Shown here: positions 11,964 through 23,397 of the stretch, piece after piece | Layout of the letters: each line of letters starts with the position of its first letter | Position numbering within the stretch: the first letter of the stretch is position 1 | Source of the DNA: Diabrotica undecimpunctata | Taxonomy: Eukaryota > Arthropoda > Insecta > Coleoptera > Chrysomelidae | Assembly: GCF_040954645.1 (NCBI RefSeq) | Contig: NC_092806.1 | Span: 78,615,141-78,679,140, forward strand | DNA length: 64,000 nt | Direction of reading: 5' to 3' | Position numbers and translations under genes: made by a program | Notes under the pieces: model-generated | The model's database searches: none | What the model saw: only the letters and a program-made list of their open reading frames with translations | What the model was told of the DNA's origin: nothing

Positions 11964-11983
11964 TGCATATTTGCCGAAATCTA
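11964..11983 (-). repeat. hAT right terminal inverted repeat
   Basis: Mate of the repeat at 9153-9172, followed by GTTATGTC at 11984-11991. Confidence 0.9.
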
Positions 11984-11991
11984 GTTATGTC

Positions 11992-12208
11992 ATTTTAAAG
12001 TTGACGTGTAAGTAAGGATTGAAAAATTTCTTTGAAAAATACAGTCTATATTGTTACCTCCGAGAGAATATTGTGAAATTACCAACCAAATAATAGTTTT
12101 CCGAAGCTTGAAGTTTCTTACTTAAAGTATAGAGAGTATAAACAAAAAAAGGAAGTTAAATAAGAGCCAGGAGGCTCTTATTTAACAATAAGGTTAGGAG
12201 TAGATCTA
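11992..12208. other. Spacer between hAT element and palindrome
   Basis: About 220 bp of unique-looking sequence; no feature recognised. Confidence 0.4.
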
Positions 12209-12249
12209 TCGCAACCCCTAAAATCGCAACCCCCGGTCGTAAGTTCCAA

Positions 12250-12597
12250 ACGGCTTAACGTAGGATGACGTACGAGGGCTCGTTGCAAAGGGGATGAAAA
12301 ATGGGGTTGAACGCAGTATGTGATGTGCGCATCGGAGCATGCCGAAAGGGCATTATTAGGTATCTTCGTTTCTATTGGTCCGATCGTGACGTACGAGGGC
12401 TCGTTGGAAAGGGGATAAAAAATTGGGTTAAATAAAATATGTGCCGTGCGCATCAGAGTATGCCAAAAGGTCATTACGTCATATCTTTGTTTCTATTGGT
12501 CCGATCGTGACGTACGAGGGCTCGTTGGAAAGGGGATGGAAAATTTGGTTGAATAAAATATGTGCCGTGCGCATAGGATGATGCCAAAAGGTCATTG
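12250..12597 (+). repeat. 121-bp satellite, left outer block
   Basis: About three units with a 121-bp period; CGATCGTGACGTACGAGGGC recurs at 12381 and 12502. The block is preceded by a terminal sequence, CGCAACCCCTAAAATCGC and onward. It continues without loss at 18028 once the inserted segment 12598-18027 is removed. Confidence 0.9.
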
Positions 12598-13495
12598 TTG
12601 CGTAACAACAATACTTAATATTTTTAGTCTATTTTTGTATCATATTATTTAGTTTATTTTTGTATCATACTGTATATTAGTTTAGATATATAAAATTTCT
12701 TTGTACTAACTAATAATCTGTAAAGCGCCGTTATCTTGCATTTAAATAACTTGCTACACAAGTTTCTAAAACCTTCATAGAATCGTAACAATGAAAGGAT
12801 TAGCATTTTCCAAATTACCCTCTGACGCATTCCAAAATTCCGCAAGTTGAGACAAATACCATTATCAGGTAGTTTTTATCAATGATTTGAAAGTTAAAGG
12901 TATTTGAAAAATAAACATATCTTTTAATACGTCGAGGGGTCAGGGGGGAGATTTCGGAATGTTTGTGATTGAGGGGGAAGAGTGGACATCAGGATCAGTT
13001 CAAATTCCAGCACTGAAGGAGCGTCAGGCTCTACTCGCCCCAGCGGCATATTAGTGTTTTAAACCAGTCGGTATATTAATCAGTTCGTGTCAATATTGTA
13101 TCACCGACAAGTGTGTATCATATGCAAGTTATCGGCGTTTAAAATACGTTGTATTTGTTTAAATGTATTTGTTTAAACGTTCTTTTCGAATCTTCATTTT
13201 TCCCACCAGTCTCGTTCGAACGTTCGTGTTGGAAACAAGCATCGAAGAAGTACTTGTGTATAATTATCTTATCTTTTTGTAATTAGTACCTATAATTAGT
13301 ATAAGCCATTTGTTATCAAGAAAGTTAAAAACAACCGAAAAAGTGATTGTGTTCAATGATATTATAATTATCCAACAAAGAACTAATACAAGTTTAATTA
13401 CATTTATTAACATAAATACAAATAAAATAGTCCGGTATATTAACAAAATATGCCGGAATGTCTTAACAATTCCTAGTTGTAATTAGTGGAAAACT
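12598..13495 (+). other. Leader region of the Jockey-bearing segment
   Basis: No gene recognised. The part from about 12930 is less AT-rich and may be the LINE 5' UTR with its internal promoter. The exact LINE start is not resolvable by eye. Confidence 0.35.
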
Positions 13496-14873
13496 ATGGA
13501 TCACCAACTAGATAACCAAGAACCAACTAGCTACCAATGCATTGAGGACATAAATCCAGCCATTAGAAAATCCTGCCTAGCCCGCACTTCTCCACCTGGA
13601 AGAAATCGAAAAGACAGTTACAACTCTCTAGATGAACAGCAGAAAAAATCTAAAATACGCAACATCGATCTACAAACAATATTATCAAACTTTCAAATAG
13701 AGAAACCACAAAAAAATCTCACAGATGCAGAAGAGGTAAAAAGTGGTAGTGAATGGGTATCAGTCCACCACAAGAAACGTCAACGCAACGATGATAGTCC
13801 TGAATTGAAAAACACCAAACAAGCTACACTCAAAGATTATTGGCTAAGTAAAACTGTTCTTACATCTAACAGATACGAGGCACTTGAAAATGATAAATCT
13901 AATGAAGAGGATGAAATGCTGGAAGAAAAAAAAGATGAACAGCCACCACCTATATTTATCCAAAATGTTGAGTGTATCAAACCACTACAGGAATTACTAC
14001 AGCAGATAACTCCAGGTAAATATACTTTAAAATGTCTTGCTAACAACCAAATTAAAGTTCAAGCTGACTCATCCAAAAACTATTCATTAATTGTAAAATC
14101 TTTAGCAGAAAAAAATACTCAGTACCATACATACCAACTGAAACAAAACCGTGGATTCCGAGTTGTTATACGTAATTTACATCCTTCAATGGATCCAGAT
14201 GACATTAAAAAAGCGTTGCTAGCGCACGGACATACAGCACTGAACATCTCCAACATTAAGCAAAGAGGCACAAAGAAAGATCTGCCACTATTTAATATAG
14301 AACTGGCTATTCAAAGTAACAATAAAGATATATATAATATTACAAAATTACTAAACTCTATTGTCACAGTTGAGCCACCGCATCCGAAAAGGGAACTACC
14401 CCAATGTCAAAGATGTCAAAATTTTGGCCACACCCACAATTATTAGGAGTCCGCGCTGTGTAAAATGTGTGGGCGATCACCTATCATCTCAATGCCCAAA
14501 ACCAAAAAATATAAAAGATGTTCAATGTGTAAATTGTCTAGAAAATCATCCTGCCAGCTATAAGGGATGCTCAATATACAAAGAGCTACAGAAAAAAAAA
14601 TTTCCAACACTTAGAGATAAAAACGCAAGTCAACCACCTCGTGCAGAATTTCCTTCAAACACTCAACCAACTACAAGCTATGCGAAAATTGTTGCAGGAA
14701 GAGATAATAGAAATACATCTACCATAGATGAGACTTCTCATATAATAGAAACAACAACTCCTCAACATATACAAAATAATCTAGAACTACTTGTACATAA
14801 GTTAATGGAAAGAATGGATAAGATGTTTGATCTCATAATTTCTCTGATATCTAAGCTTAACCTTCAACACTAA
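13496..14873 (+). pseudogene. Jockey LINE ORF1 (Gag-like, zinc knuckles), frameshifted
   Basis: Starts at ATG 13496, with an acidic/polar N-terminus and then a region resembling the PRE_C2HC domain of Jockey ORF1 (VVIRNLHPSMDPDDIKKALL). Three CCHC knuckles follow: CQRCQNFGHTHNY, CVKCVGDHLSSQC and CVNCLENHPASYKGC. A one-base frame change near 14440 falls inside the first knuckle and separates it from the rest (second frame to the stop at 14873). ORF1 binds the element RNA during retrotransposition. ORF2 starts only 7 bp after the stop, typical of Jockey. Confidence 0.88.
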
Positions 14874-14880
14874 ACTAAAG

Positions 14881-17535
14881 ATGTGCTGTTGGAATGCCAA
14901 TGGTTTAACCTCTCATTTCCACGAAGTTAAAGCATTTATTTACTATCATAATCTAGATGTTATGTTTATTTCCGAAGCACACATGACTGATAAGAGCCAT
15001 TTCCATATTCCCAAATATTCAACCTATGTAACTCAACATCCATTAGGTAAAGCCCACGGAGGTACGGCAATTATTATAAGAAATAACATTAAGCATCATG
15101 AAACAAATAAAATTAGTAAAGTTAACATCCAAACCACATCAGTGTCGGTCGAAGATTCACAAGGCTCGATTATTCTATCTGCTGTTTACTGTCCACCGAA
15201 TAAAATAATTAAAGCTGATCATTTTACTGAATACTTTAAGATGCTAGGACACCGTTTCATTTCTGCTGGAGATTATAATGCCAAACATCATAAATGGAGT
15301 TCCAGAATCGTAACCTCACGTGGACGAGAATTATTAAAAAGTATTAATGAGAATCATTTAATTCCTTTCTCTACTGGAGAGCCTACGTATTGGCCTACTG
15401 ATAGACAAAAAATTCCTGATCTTATTGATTTTGCTATAGTAAAAGGAATATCATATACTTACCTCCAAATTTCTCCTTCATTTGACCTCTCATCAGATCA
15501 TTCCCCTTTCTTCATAGATCTACAAAGCCAAATTCATAACTGTTCTAAACATTTAACACTCTCTAATAAAAGAACAAACTGGAACAGATATAGAGAAGAA
15601 ATAAAAACATCCATCAATCTAAACTTGCCTCTTAAAAGTGATAGTGACATAGAAAACGCAGTTGCTCACTTAACTACAGTTATTCAGCAAGCTGCTTGGA
15701 CGTCCACCCCAGAAATTTATTACAAACACAATTCCGAGTCCTATCCTGCACACATAAATACACTCATATTGGAAAAAAGAAAACTGCGAAAGATATGGCA
15801 GCTCACTAGGCATCCAGAAGATAAAACAAATCTGAATAGAGCTTGCAGACTACTCAAAAGAAAACTGATCCAACATAAAGACAGTGGAATCAACAAATAT
15901 TTAAAGAACCTCTCACCTGCAGATGATACAAACTATTCGCTGTGGAAACTAACAAAAAAACTTAAACACAACGAACAAATGAATATGCCAATCAGGAAAC
16001 AAAATGGCACTTGGGCTAAAACTGACATAGATAAAGCATATACTTTTGCAAATCATCTATGCGAGGTATTTCAACCGCATCAGAGGGAAGTCTCAGTTGA
16101 AGGAGAACAAGCTATCCATGAAGTCGTAAATGCACCATATCAAATGGCTCCACCTATTAAACCTGTTAAGAAATCTGAAATCAAAGAAATAATTGATAAT
16201 CTGGAAATTAAAAAGTCACCTGGATATGACTTAATATCTAGTTTAGTACTAAAAAATCTACCCAACGAAGGCGTAAGTTTAATTACTTATATATTTAATT
16301 CAATATTAAAAACAGGTTATTTTCCACTCCAATGGAAAGTTGCTCAAATTGTTCTGATTCCAAAACCTAATAAGGATCACATGGAAGTATCTTCATACCG
16401 TCCTATTAGCTTGTTGCCTATTATGTCTAAAGTATTTGAACGGCTTTTTCTGAGAAGACTGGAGCTTATTTTATATGACAGTAATGTTTTACCGAATTAT
16501 CAGTTTGGGTTTAGGAAACAACATGGTACTATCGAACAAATTCATAGGGTGGTAAAGACTATCAGAAATTCGCTTGAACAAAAAAATTACTGTACTGCTG
16601 CATTTCTAGATGTCTCTCAAGCATTCGACAAAGTTTGGCATGTAGGTCTTATCTCCAAAATTAAATCTATATTTCCTCATCCCATAAGTTCACTTTTAAG
16701 ATCCTACCTGACAGATCGATTCTTTCAAGTCAAAAGAGGTGGGGAAATCACTAACCTGTTTCCAATTTGTTCCTGAGTTCCACAAGGAAGCATACTAGGA
16801 CCCACCCTCTACTTAATATTCACATCAGATCTCCCAACGACGACCAATACAACAATCGCTACATATGCCGATGACACAGTTATCATGGCTTCAAATTCTA
16901 CAGCAACTGAAGCAGCCCAGGTATTACAAAATCACCTACTTAAACTAGAGAGCTGGCTTAAGCTGTGGCGAGTCCAAGTTAACAGTTTAAAATCAACACA
17001 AATAACGTTTACTTTAAAAAAAGGTGTCGCGCCACCAGTTTCTATAAACAACACTCCACTACCAGTTAATAACGTCGTTAAATACTTAGGAATCCATTTG
17101 GATAGCAAATTTAATTGGGGCATCCACATCTGGAAGAAACGCCTTCAACTCAGCTTAATCTACAGGAAAATGTATTGGTACATGAGTCGAAAATCAAATC
17201 TTAGCCTGGAGAACAAACTTCTGATATATAAATGTATTTTAAAACCGGTATGGCAATATGCAGCACAAATCTGGGGTACAGCAAGTAATACCAACATACA
17301 AAAACTTCAACGTTTCCAATCGAAAGTACTGCGCCAGATCTGTAATGCCCCTTGGTATATCACGAACCACAGATTACATCACGATTTACAGCTACAAACA
17401 GTTTGCGAAGCAATATCTGCTGTAAACTCTGTATACAAGAACAGACTATCCTGCCATCCAAATCCGCTGGCCACGGATCTGCTCAACATTTCACACGTAA
17501 GAAGATTAAAACGACCAGACCCTTTGGACCTCTAG
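14881..17535 (+). pseudogene. Jockey LINE ORF2 (endonuclease + reverse transcriptase), one nonsense codon
   Basis: One reading frame from ATG 14881 to 17535, interrupted only by TGA at 16774-16776, where a Gly is expected in the SGVPQGSILGP motif. N-terminal APE endonuclease: CCWNANGLTSH, ISEAHM, AGDYNAKH, SSDHSP. Reverse transcriptase: KSPGYDLISS, SSYRPISLLP, YQFGFR, FLDVSQAFDKVWH, then ATYADDTVIM (catalytic Asp pair) near 16863. No RNase H, as expected for Jockey. Together with a poly-A tail this is an almost full-length, recently active copy. Confidence 0.93.
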
Positions 17536-17860
17536 TAAATCAGGAAAAATAGAACATAGTGTCATGGTGCGGTGAAATAACAAGTTTCTATTCAGGTGTT
17601 TTCTAAATCTTTCCTTAATTTGTGTTTTTGCCTTGTAATTCTCATATGTGTGTCAGTGATGTTTACCTGTATTAAACTCTGTTTGTTAAGTTCAAATTAG
17701 CTGATATATCATAGATTATTTTTATGTTATCTTTTACCTGGGTGCTCGCCACTGGGCAGCTTCCCACTATGTTATTGTACATATATTATACATATTGCTT
17801 ATTGTTTATAATGAGACAGATTGCAATAAACATTGGATGTTAAATAAAAAAAAAAAAAAA
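17536..17860 (+). other. Jockey LINE 3' UTR and poly-A tail
   Basis: About 300 bp of non-coding sequence, ending in an AATAAA-like signal and an uninterrupted A-run at about 17845-17860. This is a normal LINE 3' end. Confidence 0.75.
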
Positions 17861-18033
17861 TTTCCCAGCTTTCTGGGTGGTCCTTCAAAGAAATATATAT
17901 ATAAAGTGAACCTATTTCCCTAAGGAAAAACCTTGTTCCCCAAGGGAAAAAACCAGCGACCTATTACTGGTGCGTGAAACAAAGCCATCAGGACAAAGGT
18001 GTAAGGACAAACACCTACATCTTCGCTGTCATT

Positions 18034-18291
18034 ACGTCATATCTTTGTTTCTATTGGTCCGATCGTGACGTACGAGGTCTCGTTGGAACGGGAAGGAGAC
18101 GGGGAATACTTTGACATAAAAAACAAAGATGGCAGCATTGCCAAATGGGCGCTAAAACGTATCTTCGTTGCTATTGGTCCGATCATGACGTACAAGGAGT
18201 CGTTGGAAAGGGGATGAAAAATGGGGTTGAACGCAGTATGTGCTGTGCGCATCGGAGCATGCCGAAAGGGCATTATTACTGAAATCGGGAT
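18034..18291 (+). repeat. 121-bp satellite, left inner block
   Basis: Two units. One is of the variant type containing AATACTTTGACATAAAAAAC. The other carries the rare variant CAAGGAGTCGTTGG, also found in the right arm near 28760. It ends next to the truncated MMP at 18305 through a short filler in which GAAATCGGGAT is repeated. Confidence 0.88.
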
Positions 18292-18304
18292 TATATCGAT
18301 TATA

Positions 18305-19199
18305 ACATGAAATCGGGATACTGAATTAGACATATGTTTTTTATTGCAGGTGTTTTCGGTACATTGCTCCTGGTTTGTGAAATTGTTTGCGTAACTGGTG
18401 TTGTTGTTATTGGTATGGGAACTGTTTTTGGTCCATATAGCATGCTCATTGCCTTTTTATCATCATCACCAAAACTTGGCACATCTTGGTGATACCAAGC
18501 ATACATAATAGACGAATCACTAGTACTATGTTCCAGTCCGAGGGAATGACCAATTTCATGCATTAGGACAGCCAAAAAATTGACTTCACCATCAGGAGCT
18601 CTGCCATTTCCTACATACCACCGTTCATTAGCATCAAGATGAATTTCGGTATATTCACCGTTTGCGCTGGGATAGTATGCGTGGGCCAATACTTGCCCGG
18701 GGCCATCGAAATTAAATGAACATTTAGAGGTTCCTTGACAACTTGCTAGAAAATTATGATTATTTGGCACCACAGTTATAGTAATATCAGGCTTTGAAGA
18801 AGGTATTATTACTCGTTTAAACTTTAAATTAGATATTTTCTCCCATCTAGCGAAAGCTTCTGCAGCAAGATTTATATAATCAGGACTACTAATAGCTTGA
18901 GGGAAATACCAGCGTAAAATCGTTTTATTCCACTTCGAATGAATTGCATAGTTATTGTCTCCAACAGAACATCTAGGCTTATTAATCATATTTATAGTAT
19001 CATTATTTAATGTTCCGGTCACCGGAAGATTGTATCTTTCTTGAAATTCAACGAAGGCCATATCTATACTAGAAATAGCATTACTTGAGGTAGTTAGATA
19101 TCCGAAACGTTTAAGAAAAGAACTAGCATATTCCAGAGTGCTATTCTCTGCATACACAGATACAGAGAGCAACAATAAGACATGTAAACAGACAAGCAT
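18305..19199 (-). CDS. Matrix metalloproteinase, left copy, hemopexin domain missing
   Basis: Single-exon frame from ATG at 19199, 299 residues including a few from filler. Signal peptide about 1-17 (LVCLHVLLLLSVSVYA). Peptidoglycan-binding-like prodomain about 20-73, with an altered cysteine switch PRCSVGDN at 75-82 (usual PRCGxPD). Catalytic domain about 84-257, with zinc site HEIGHSLGLEH at 214-224 and Met-turn SIMY (Met 232). A Thr/Pro-rich linker follows, and the frame stops at once where the hemopexin domain should begin, because the arm is deleted there. Small MMPs lacking hemopexin exist (matrilysins), so a secreted protease is possible. Expression is unknown. No introns, unlike most animal MMP genes. 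Confidence 0.85.
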
Positions 19200-19407
19200 C
19201 TCGATTTATACTAATTTCCAAAAATTGTTAATACAGTTATTTATACAAAAATCCAAACACACACATTTTCTGACTGAAGAAGTTTTTGTGTAACATTAAC
19301 CATATTTTTATAAAGCATATATTATATGGATAAAATTAGTATTAATCAAAGAATTGAAATTATAGACAGAAATATATTAAATAATATGTTAAAAAATAGT
19401 GCATTTG
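19200..19407 (-). promoter_or_regulatory. Upstream region of left MMP copy
   Basis: Matches 26337-26544 in reverse complement. It includes a TATA-like GTATAAATAAC about 40 bp before the ATG (right-arm counterpart near 26495). Promoter activity is only inferred. Confidence 0.35.
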
Positions 19408-19950
19408 TTAGCAAAACCCTGCAGTGATTGTTACTCCGAGATATTTAAAACTCTCCACTCTTTCAAAGTTATATGGGTCTATTGTCACATTTTGCCCTAT
19501 TCTATCTCGTCCCTTTTGTCTGTTGATGCACATGTATTTGGTTTTCTCTTCGTTTACCCTAAAACCAGTTTTCTTTGCCTCTACCTCCAATTTATTAAAA
19601 GTCTCCTTCACATTGGTGACAGTGTTTTCCACAATGTTAATGTCATCTGCGTAAGCTAGTAGTAATTTTGGTCCATTTACTGCCAGTAATTCTATTTTAA
19701 GGTGTGTTGCTCTTACTACTTTCTCCAGGATGATATTAAAGAGGAGAGGTGACAGCGCATCTCCTTGTTTCAGGTCATTGCTTATTTCAAAAGATTTTGA
19801 GAGTTTGTTACCTATCCGTACTGGAAATCTATGAAGAGATTATGGATAGTTCTATTGAATTCCCATCCTTTTTCAAGCAGCTGTCTTAGAGTAAAGATAT
19901 GATCTATGGTCGATCTATGTTTTCTGAAACCGGCTTGGTATTCTCCCATG
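19408..19950 (-). pseudogene. LINE reverse transcriptase fragment, left arm
   Basis: Mirror copy of 25795-26336. Minus-strand frames give QAGFRKYRSTIDHIFTLRQL, then LKQGDALSPLLFNIILEKVV, LAYADDINIVG and ERVESFKYLGVTI. An internal deletion has removed the catalytic YDS-type segment after LFIDF. RTE-like by motif style. Confidence 0.8.
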
Positions 19951-21090
19951 AATAATATACACTAAGCTCGTAACGTCTAAATGGTTCAACGTACAACAAC
20001 GCGCAAGGTATCGAGGGAAAGGGGAGGTGGTACCGAATATGCTAAGACAAAAAAATAAATGCAAAGACTGCCAAAACGGCACTATATCGTATCTCTGTTG
20101 TTATTAATCACAACATTTGTTATCACAAAAAACAAAAACAAAGACATTATTAAAACGGAACTATATCGGATCTTCGTTGCTACTTATCGGACTGTAGCAT
20201 AATAGACGTTGAACGAAAGGAGAGTAGTCACTGAGGCTAACAGAGAAACAAACATCTTTAGTCTATCGCTTCTCTCTCGAAATAATGTATGAAAGGCAAG
20301 GTGAGGCTGTCACATGATTAATCGAAGAACGTATACCATTCTTACAGTATGAACGAACCAAAAACATCATCTGTAAAAAATGTCTTCTCTGATTGAGTAC
20401 TACCATACACGGATCTCCACTTAACGTACAGAACTCATTGAAAAAATGCCTCTCTCTCTCTAGATATCTCGAAACAATTCATATGTAATTGAAATGGATA
20501 AAACGGATAAACCAACATATTATATTACTTGCTGTAGATATCAGCCATATGATTACTGCACTACAAGGGTTTCATCTGAATGTTCAAAACTATACATGAG
20601 TCTCCTCTGAACGCTCATTTATTTACGGTCTCCCACAGAGCGGTACATTATTAATTCTCAACGTTAATGTGACTAAACATCCACTGCTGGATATAGGTCT
20701 TCCACAGAGCGGTGTTTAACTTAATTCATCGTTTGTTAACACTTAAACATCAGCTAGCTAATATCTAACGCATAGCATACGTGTTTATTTATAGTATGGC
20801 ATACAATAAGAATACATAATTAAAAATCAATATAAAACGTTACATAAAGGATTACAAACGAACGTCTAATGTATTAATAATAAAATATACAACATTTTCG
20901 ATAAAATTTAATTTAACGTAAAACGACAGACCGTCAGTCACATTGTTGAAGAATGCCCCCGAAGGCGATTCCCTGGAGTTTTCGATGACTTTCTGAATGC
21001 GACCGAAAATAGCAGACGTATGTAAGACGCAATATAACGCATATTAGACGTACAACAGACGTATACCAGACGCATATCAGACGTATATCA
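19951..21090. repeat. Left-arm degenerate repeats
   Basis: No gene. About 20000-20180 is a diverged satellite unit related to the 121-bp family (AAAACAAAAACAAAGACATT words). About 20380-20760 contains loosely repeated phrases such as TCTCCACTTAACGT, CTCTGAACGCTCA and CCACAGAGCGGT. Mirror of 24654-25793, except that the right arm has about 164 bp more satellite. Confidence 0.6.
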
Positions 21091-21260
21091 GATGCAAGCT
21101 CTGACAGAACAATAACTAAAGAAAATCTTTTGAAAAAAAAAACAAAATTTGGCACTACGCTGGTATGGACACGTTCAAAGGATGGACGACAACAGAATAA
21201 CAAAAAATATTATAATGTGCACCACAGGAAAGACGAAGGAGATGCAGGTCGAGAACTACT
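21091..21260 (+). pseudogene. LINE C-terminal fragment, left arm
   Basis: Encodes LALRWYGHVQRMDDNRITK, the conserved RWxGHVxRM segment near the end of RTE-type ORF2 proteins. Mirror of about 24320-24490. Confidence 0.65.
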
Positions 21261-22182
21261 CTACACAACTCACCAATATGATTATTGATATACGATATCG
21301 TTTTGTTGCATACTATATTTTATCTACAACAATTACCATTGCACAATGATAATCAGATATAATCCAATAATGAGGAGGCCTAACCAAAGTCTGTATACCA
21401 TTCTTCCAGTATGGCCAAACAAGTAACGTATATTACTCGACATAGATATAAGTTGAATGATCACAAACCGACAAGGACCCAAACGTTCTCTACAAGCCAC
21501 ATCTGAGCGGCCCCTACTATACATAAATCTCCACTAAACGTTCTCTACAAGACACATCTGAACGACCACTACTATATACCAATCTCCACTGAACGTAAAA
21601 TTCGACAAGAGTCTCCGCTGAACGCTCACTAATACACACAGATCACATCTGAACTTACAATTAGCCAAGAGTCTTATCTAAACATCCACTACTATACAAA
21701 AATCTCCAATATGACCATTTTTCGATTTGTTCCATACTATATTACTCTACAACAATTCTCACTTTACAATGATATTCAGATATAATCCAATTATGGCGAA
21801 GACTAACCAACAAATGGTTACCGTCCATAAATTATGTTCAAATCAGCTAACGTGCCAAACGGCCATTATATTATATCTTCGTTGTTATTTATCTGATTTT
21901 GACGCACGAGACGTTAAATGAAAGGCGAAAGGAAAGCGTAAATATTTGCATACTATAGTTTATCTACGACGAGCAAGTAATGTATTGTTTTATAGTGAAT
22001 AATGAACATTGGTCTCTGTAAGAATATATGGTATATGTAGGTAATTTAGGTATATTAACAAAGAAAAATCAAATTAAATACATTTGTAGAGTATATATAG
22101 TTATAAAGTATATTATGTTATATGAAAGAAAAACTCAGTCATCAAGTAAGGACATGACTACCACAATACGCTACACTAACTC
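21261..22182. other. Left-arm non-coding stretch
   Basis: No recognised gene. Repeated phrases (ATCTCCACTGAACGT and CACATCTGAAC types) continue. Mirrored at 23398-24319. Confidence 0.5.
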
Positions 22183-22700
22183 TAAGACAGAAATGCTGTA
22201 CATGAAATGATAGAAAAAATCTATAAAATATCTGATATAGAAACACGTAAGACAGAAATGGACAATATTAATGGACAATAATAATAGAAAATGTTTAAAA
22301 TATCTGACATAGAAACACGTTAGAGAGAAAATCTGTTGATAAATAAAAATCTGTACAGAAATGCTGTACATAAAATAATAGAAAATATCTGACATAGAAA
22401 CACGTAAGGCAGAAAGCATGGACAATAATGATGGAAAATGTATAAAATATCTAATATAGATACATGCAAGGCAAAAATGCTGTACATAAAATAATAGAAA
22501 ATGTGTAAAATATCTGACACAGAAACACGTAAGGCAGAAAGCACGGACAATAATGTATAAAAAATCAAACATATAAACACGTAAGACAGAAATGTTGTAA
22601 ATAAAATGATAGAAAATGTGTAAAATATCTGACATAGATACACGTAAGGCAGAAATGCAGTACATAAAATGATAGAAAATGTGTAAAATATCTGACAACA
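22183..22700. repeat. 62-bp tandem array at the palindrome centre
   Basis: About eight units. AAATATCTGACATAGAAACA recurs near 22229, 22301, 22386, 22448, 22511, 22626 and 22688, mostly 62-63 bp apart. The first unit and a half lie in the left arm; the rest are in the unmatched spacer. Long minus-strand open frames here are by-products of the repeat. Confidence 0.85.
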
Positions 22701-23045
22701 AAATTAAATAAAAATCTAAAATACCGAAAGAGAACAGATATTCGGATCAGATCTAGAACCTTTATATAGAATACATTCGTATATGAATAAAAATAATTCG
22801 GTACGTATGTACAAGAGTCAAATTTCACGTATTGGAAATGCCAAACAAGAGACGCATGGAAAAACCAAACAAGAGACGCAACGCAAAAACAGTTGTATGA
22901 AGTATGTACTTAAAACACAATAATTAGTAATTACCCCACTTGTAAATTATATGTATTTTCGAATTGTGGCTTAAGTGTAATCATAATGTTTATATTTGTT
23001 AAAAAATAATACATATAAAACAAACATCTTTATTTATTTAATTTA
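22701..23045. other. Palindrome spacer, non-coding part
   Basis: AT-rich; a short direct repeat, AAACCAAACAAGAGACGCA-like, occurs twice near 22845-22880. Nothing else recognised. Confidence 0.45.
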
Positions 23046-23295
23046 TTCTTGATGGATGAAACTCACCTCGGCTATTGAGATTAATTTAGATTCTGAAGTA
23101 TTTCGTTTTTTCTTAGTATCGCAACCGCCAGGCTGCGATAAATAGTAAATAATCTCTAGATAGTGCAATTCGTCTGCTAATAATTCTGCTTCTGTTCCAT
23201 TTAACGCATCGATTTTGAAAGAATTTTAAAGCCATTTACAAGCGTGTTTGGATCATTATGTTCGTTATAGAGAGTCCACAGTTCTTCCAGTCGGT
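23046..23295 (-). pseudogene. Short unidentified coding relic in the palindrome spacer
   Basis: Minus strand reads LDRLEELWTLYNEHNDPNTL and on to a stop. After a one-base frame change it reads ALNGTEAELLADELHYLEII and on to a perfect donor-like GTGAGT after ISIAE. Composition looks protein-like but I do not recognise it. It could be a scrap of a captured exon or of a retroelement Gag. Confidence 0.3.
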
Positions 23296-23397
23296 CAAGT
23301 ATTGTCCATTATTATTGTCCATTTCTGTCTTACATGTTTCTATATCAGATATTTTATAGATTTTTTCTATCATTTCATGTACAGCATTTCTGTCTTA

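Larger units (their letters stand above)
9153..11983 (-). mobile_element. hAT transposon, structurally complete (2831 bp)
   Basis: Terminal inverted repeats TAGACTTCGGCAAATATGCA (9153-9172) and its near-exact complement (11964-11983) are flanked by a perfect 8-bp target-site duplication, GTTATGTC (9145-9152 and 11984-11991). Both ends carry clusters of ATATGCA-like words for about 100 bp, probably transposase-binding subterminal repeats. The transposase gene runs on the minus strand. Eight-bp duplications are typical of hAT. One frameshift is the only obvious defect, so the insertion is young. Confidence 0.95.
12598..18027 (+). mobile_element. 5.4-kb segment inserted in the satellite, carrying a Jockey LINE
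   Basis: The satellite unit broken at 12597 resumes at 18028. GTCATT occurs on both sides (12592-12597 and 18028-18033), a candidate 6-bp duplication. The undisturbed counterpart is in the right arm near 28925-28950. The Jockey LINE fills about 13000-17860. The flanks, 12598 to about 13000 and 17861-18027, are not recognised. They may be a 5' leader and a 3' transduced piece, or remnants of another carrier element. No inverted or long terminal repeats were found at the segment ends. Confidence 0.7.

Noticed and set aside
22183..22700. Tandem array considered as a CRISPR array
   Set aside because: Units are contiguous and diverged along their whole length, with no unique spacers; the context is a eukaryotic repeat.
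22171..22828. Long cysteine/tyrosine-rich minus-strand open frames
   Set aside because: They run through the 62-bp tandem array, repeat with its period and have no domain; they are products of the repeat composition.
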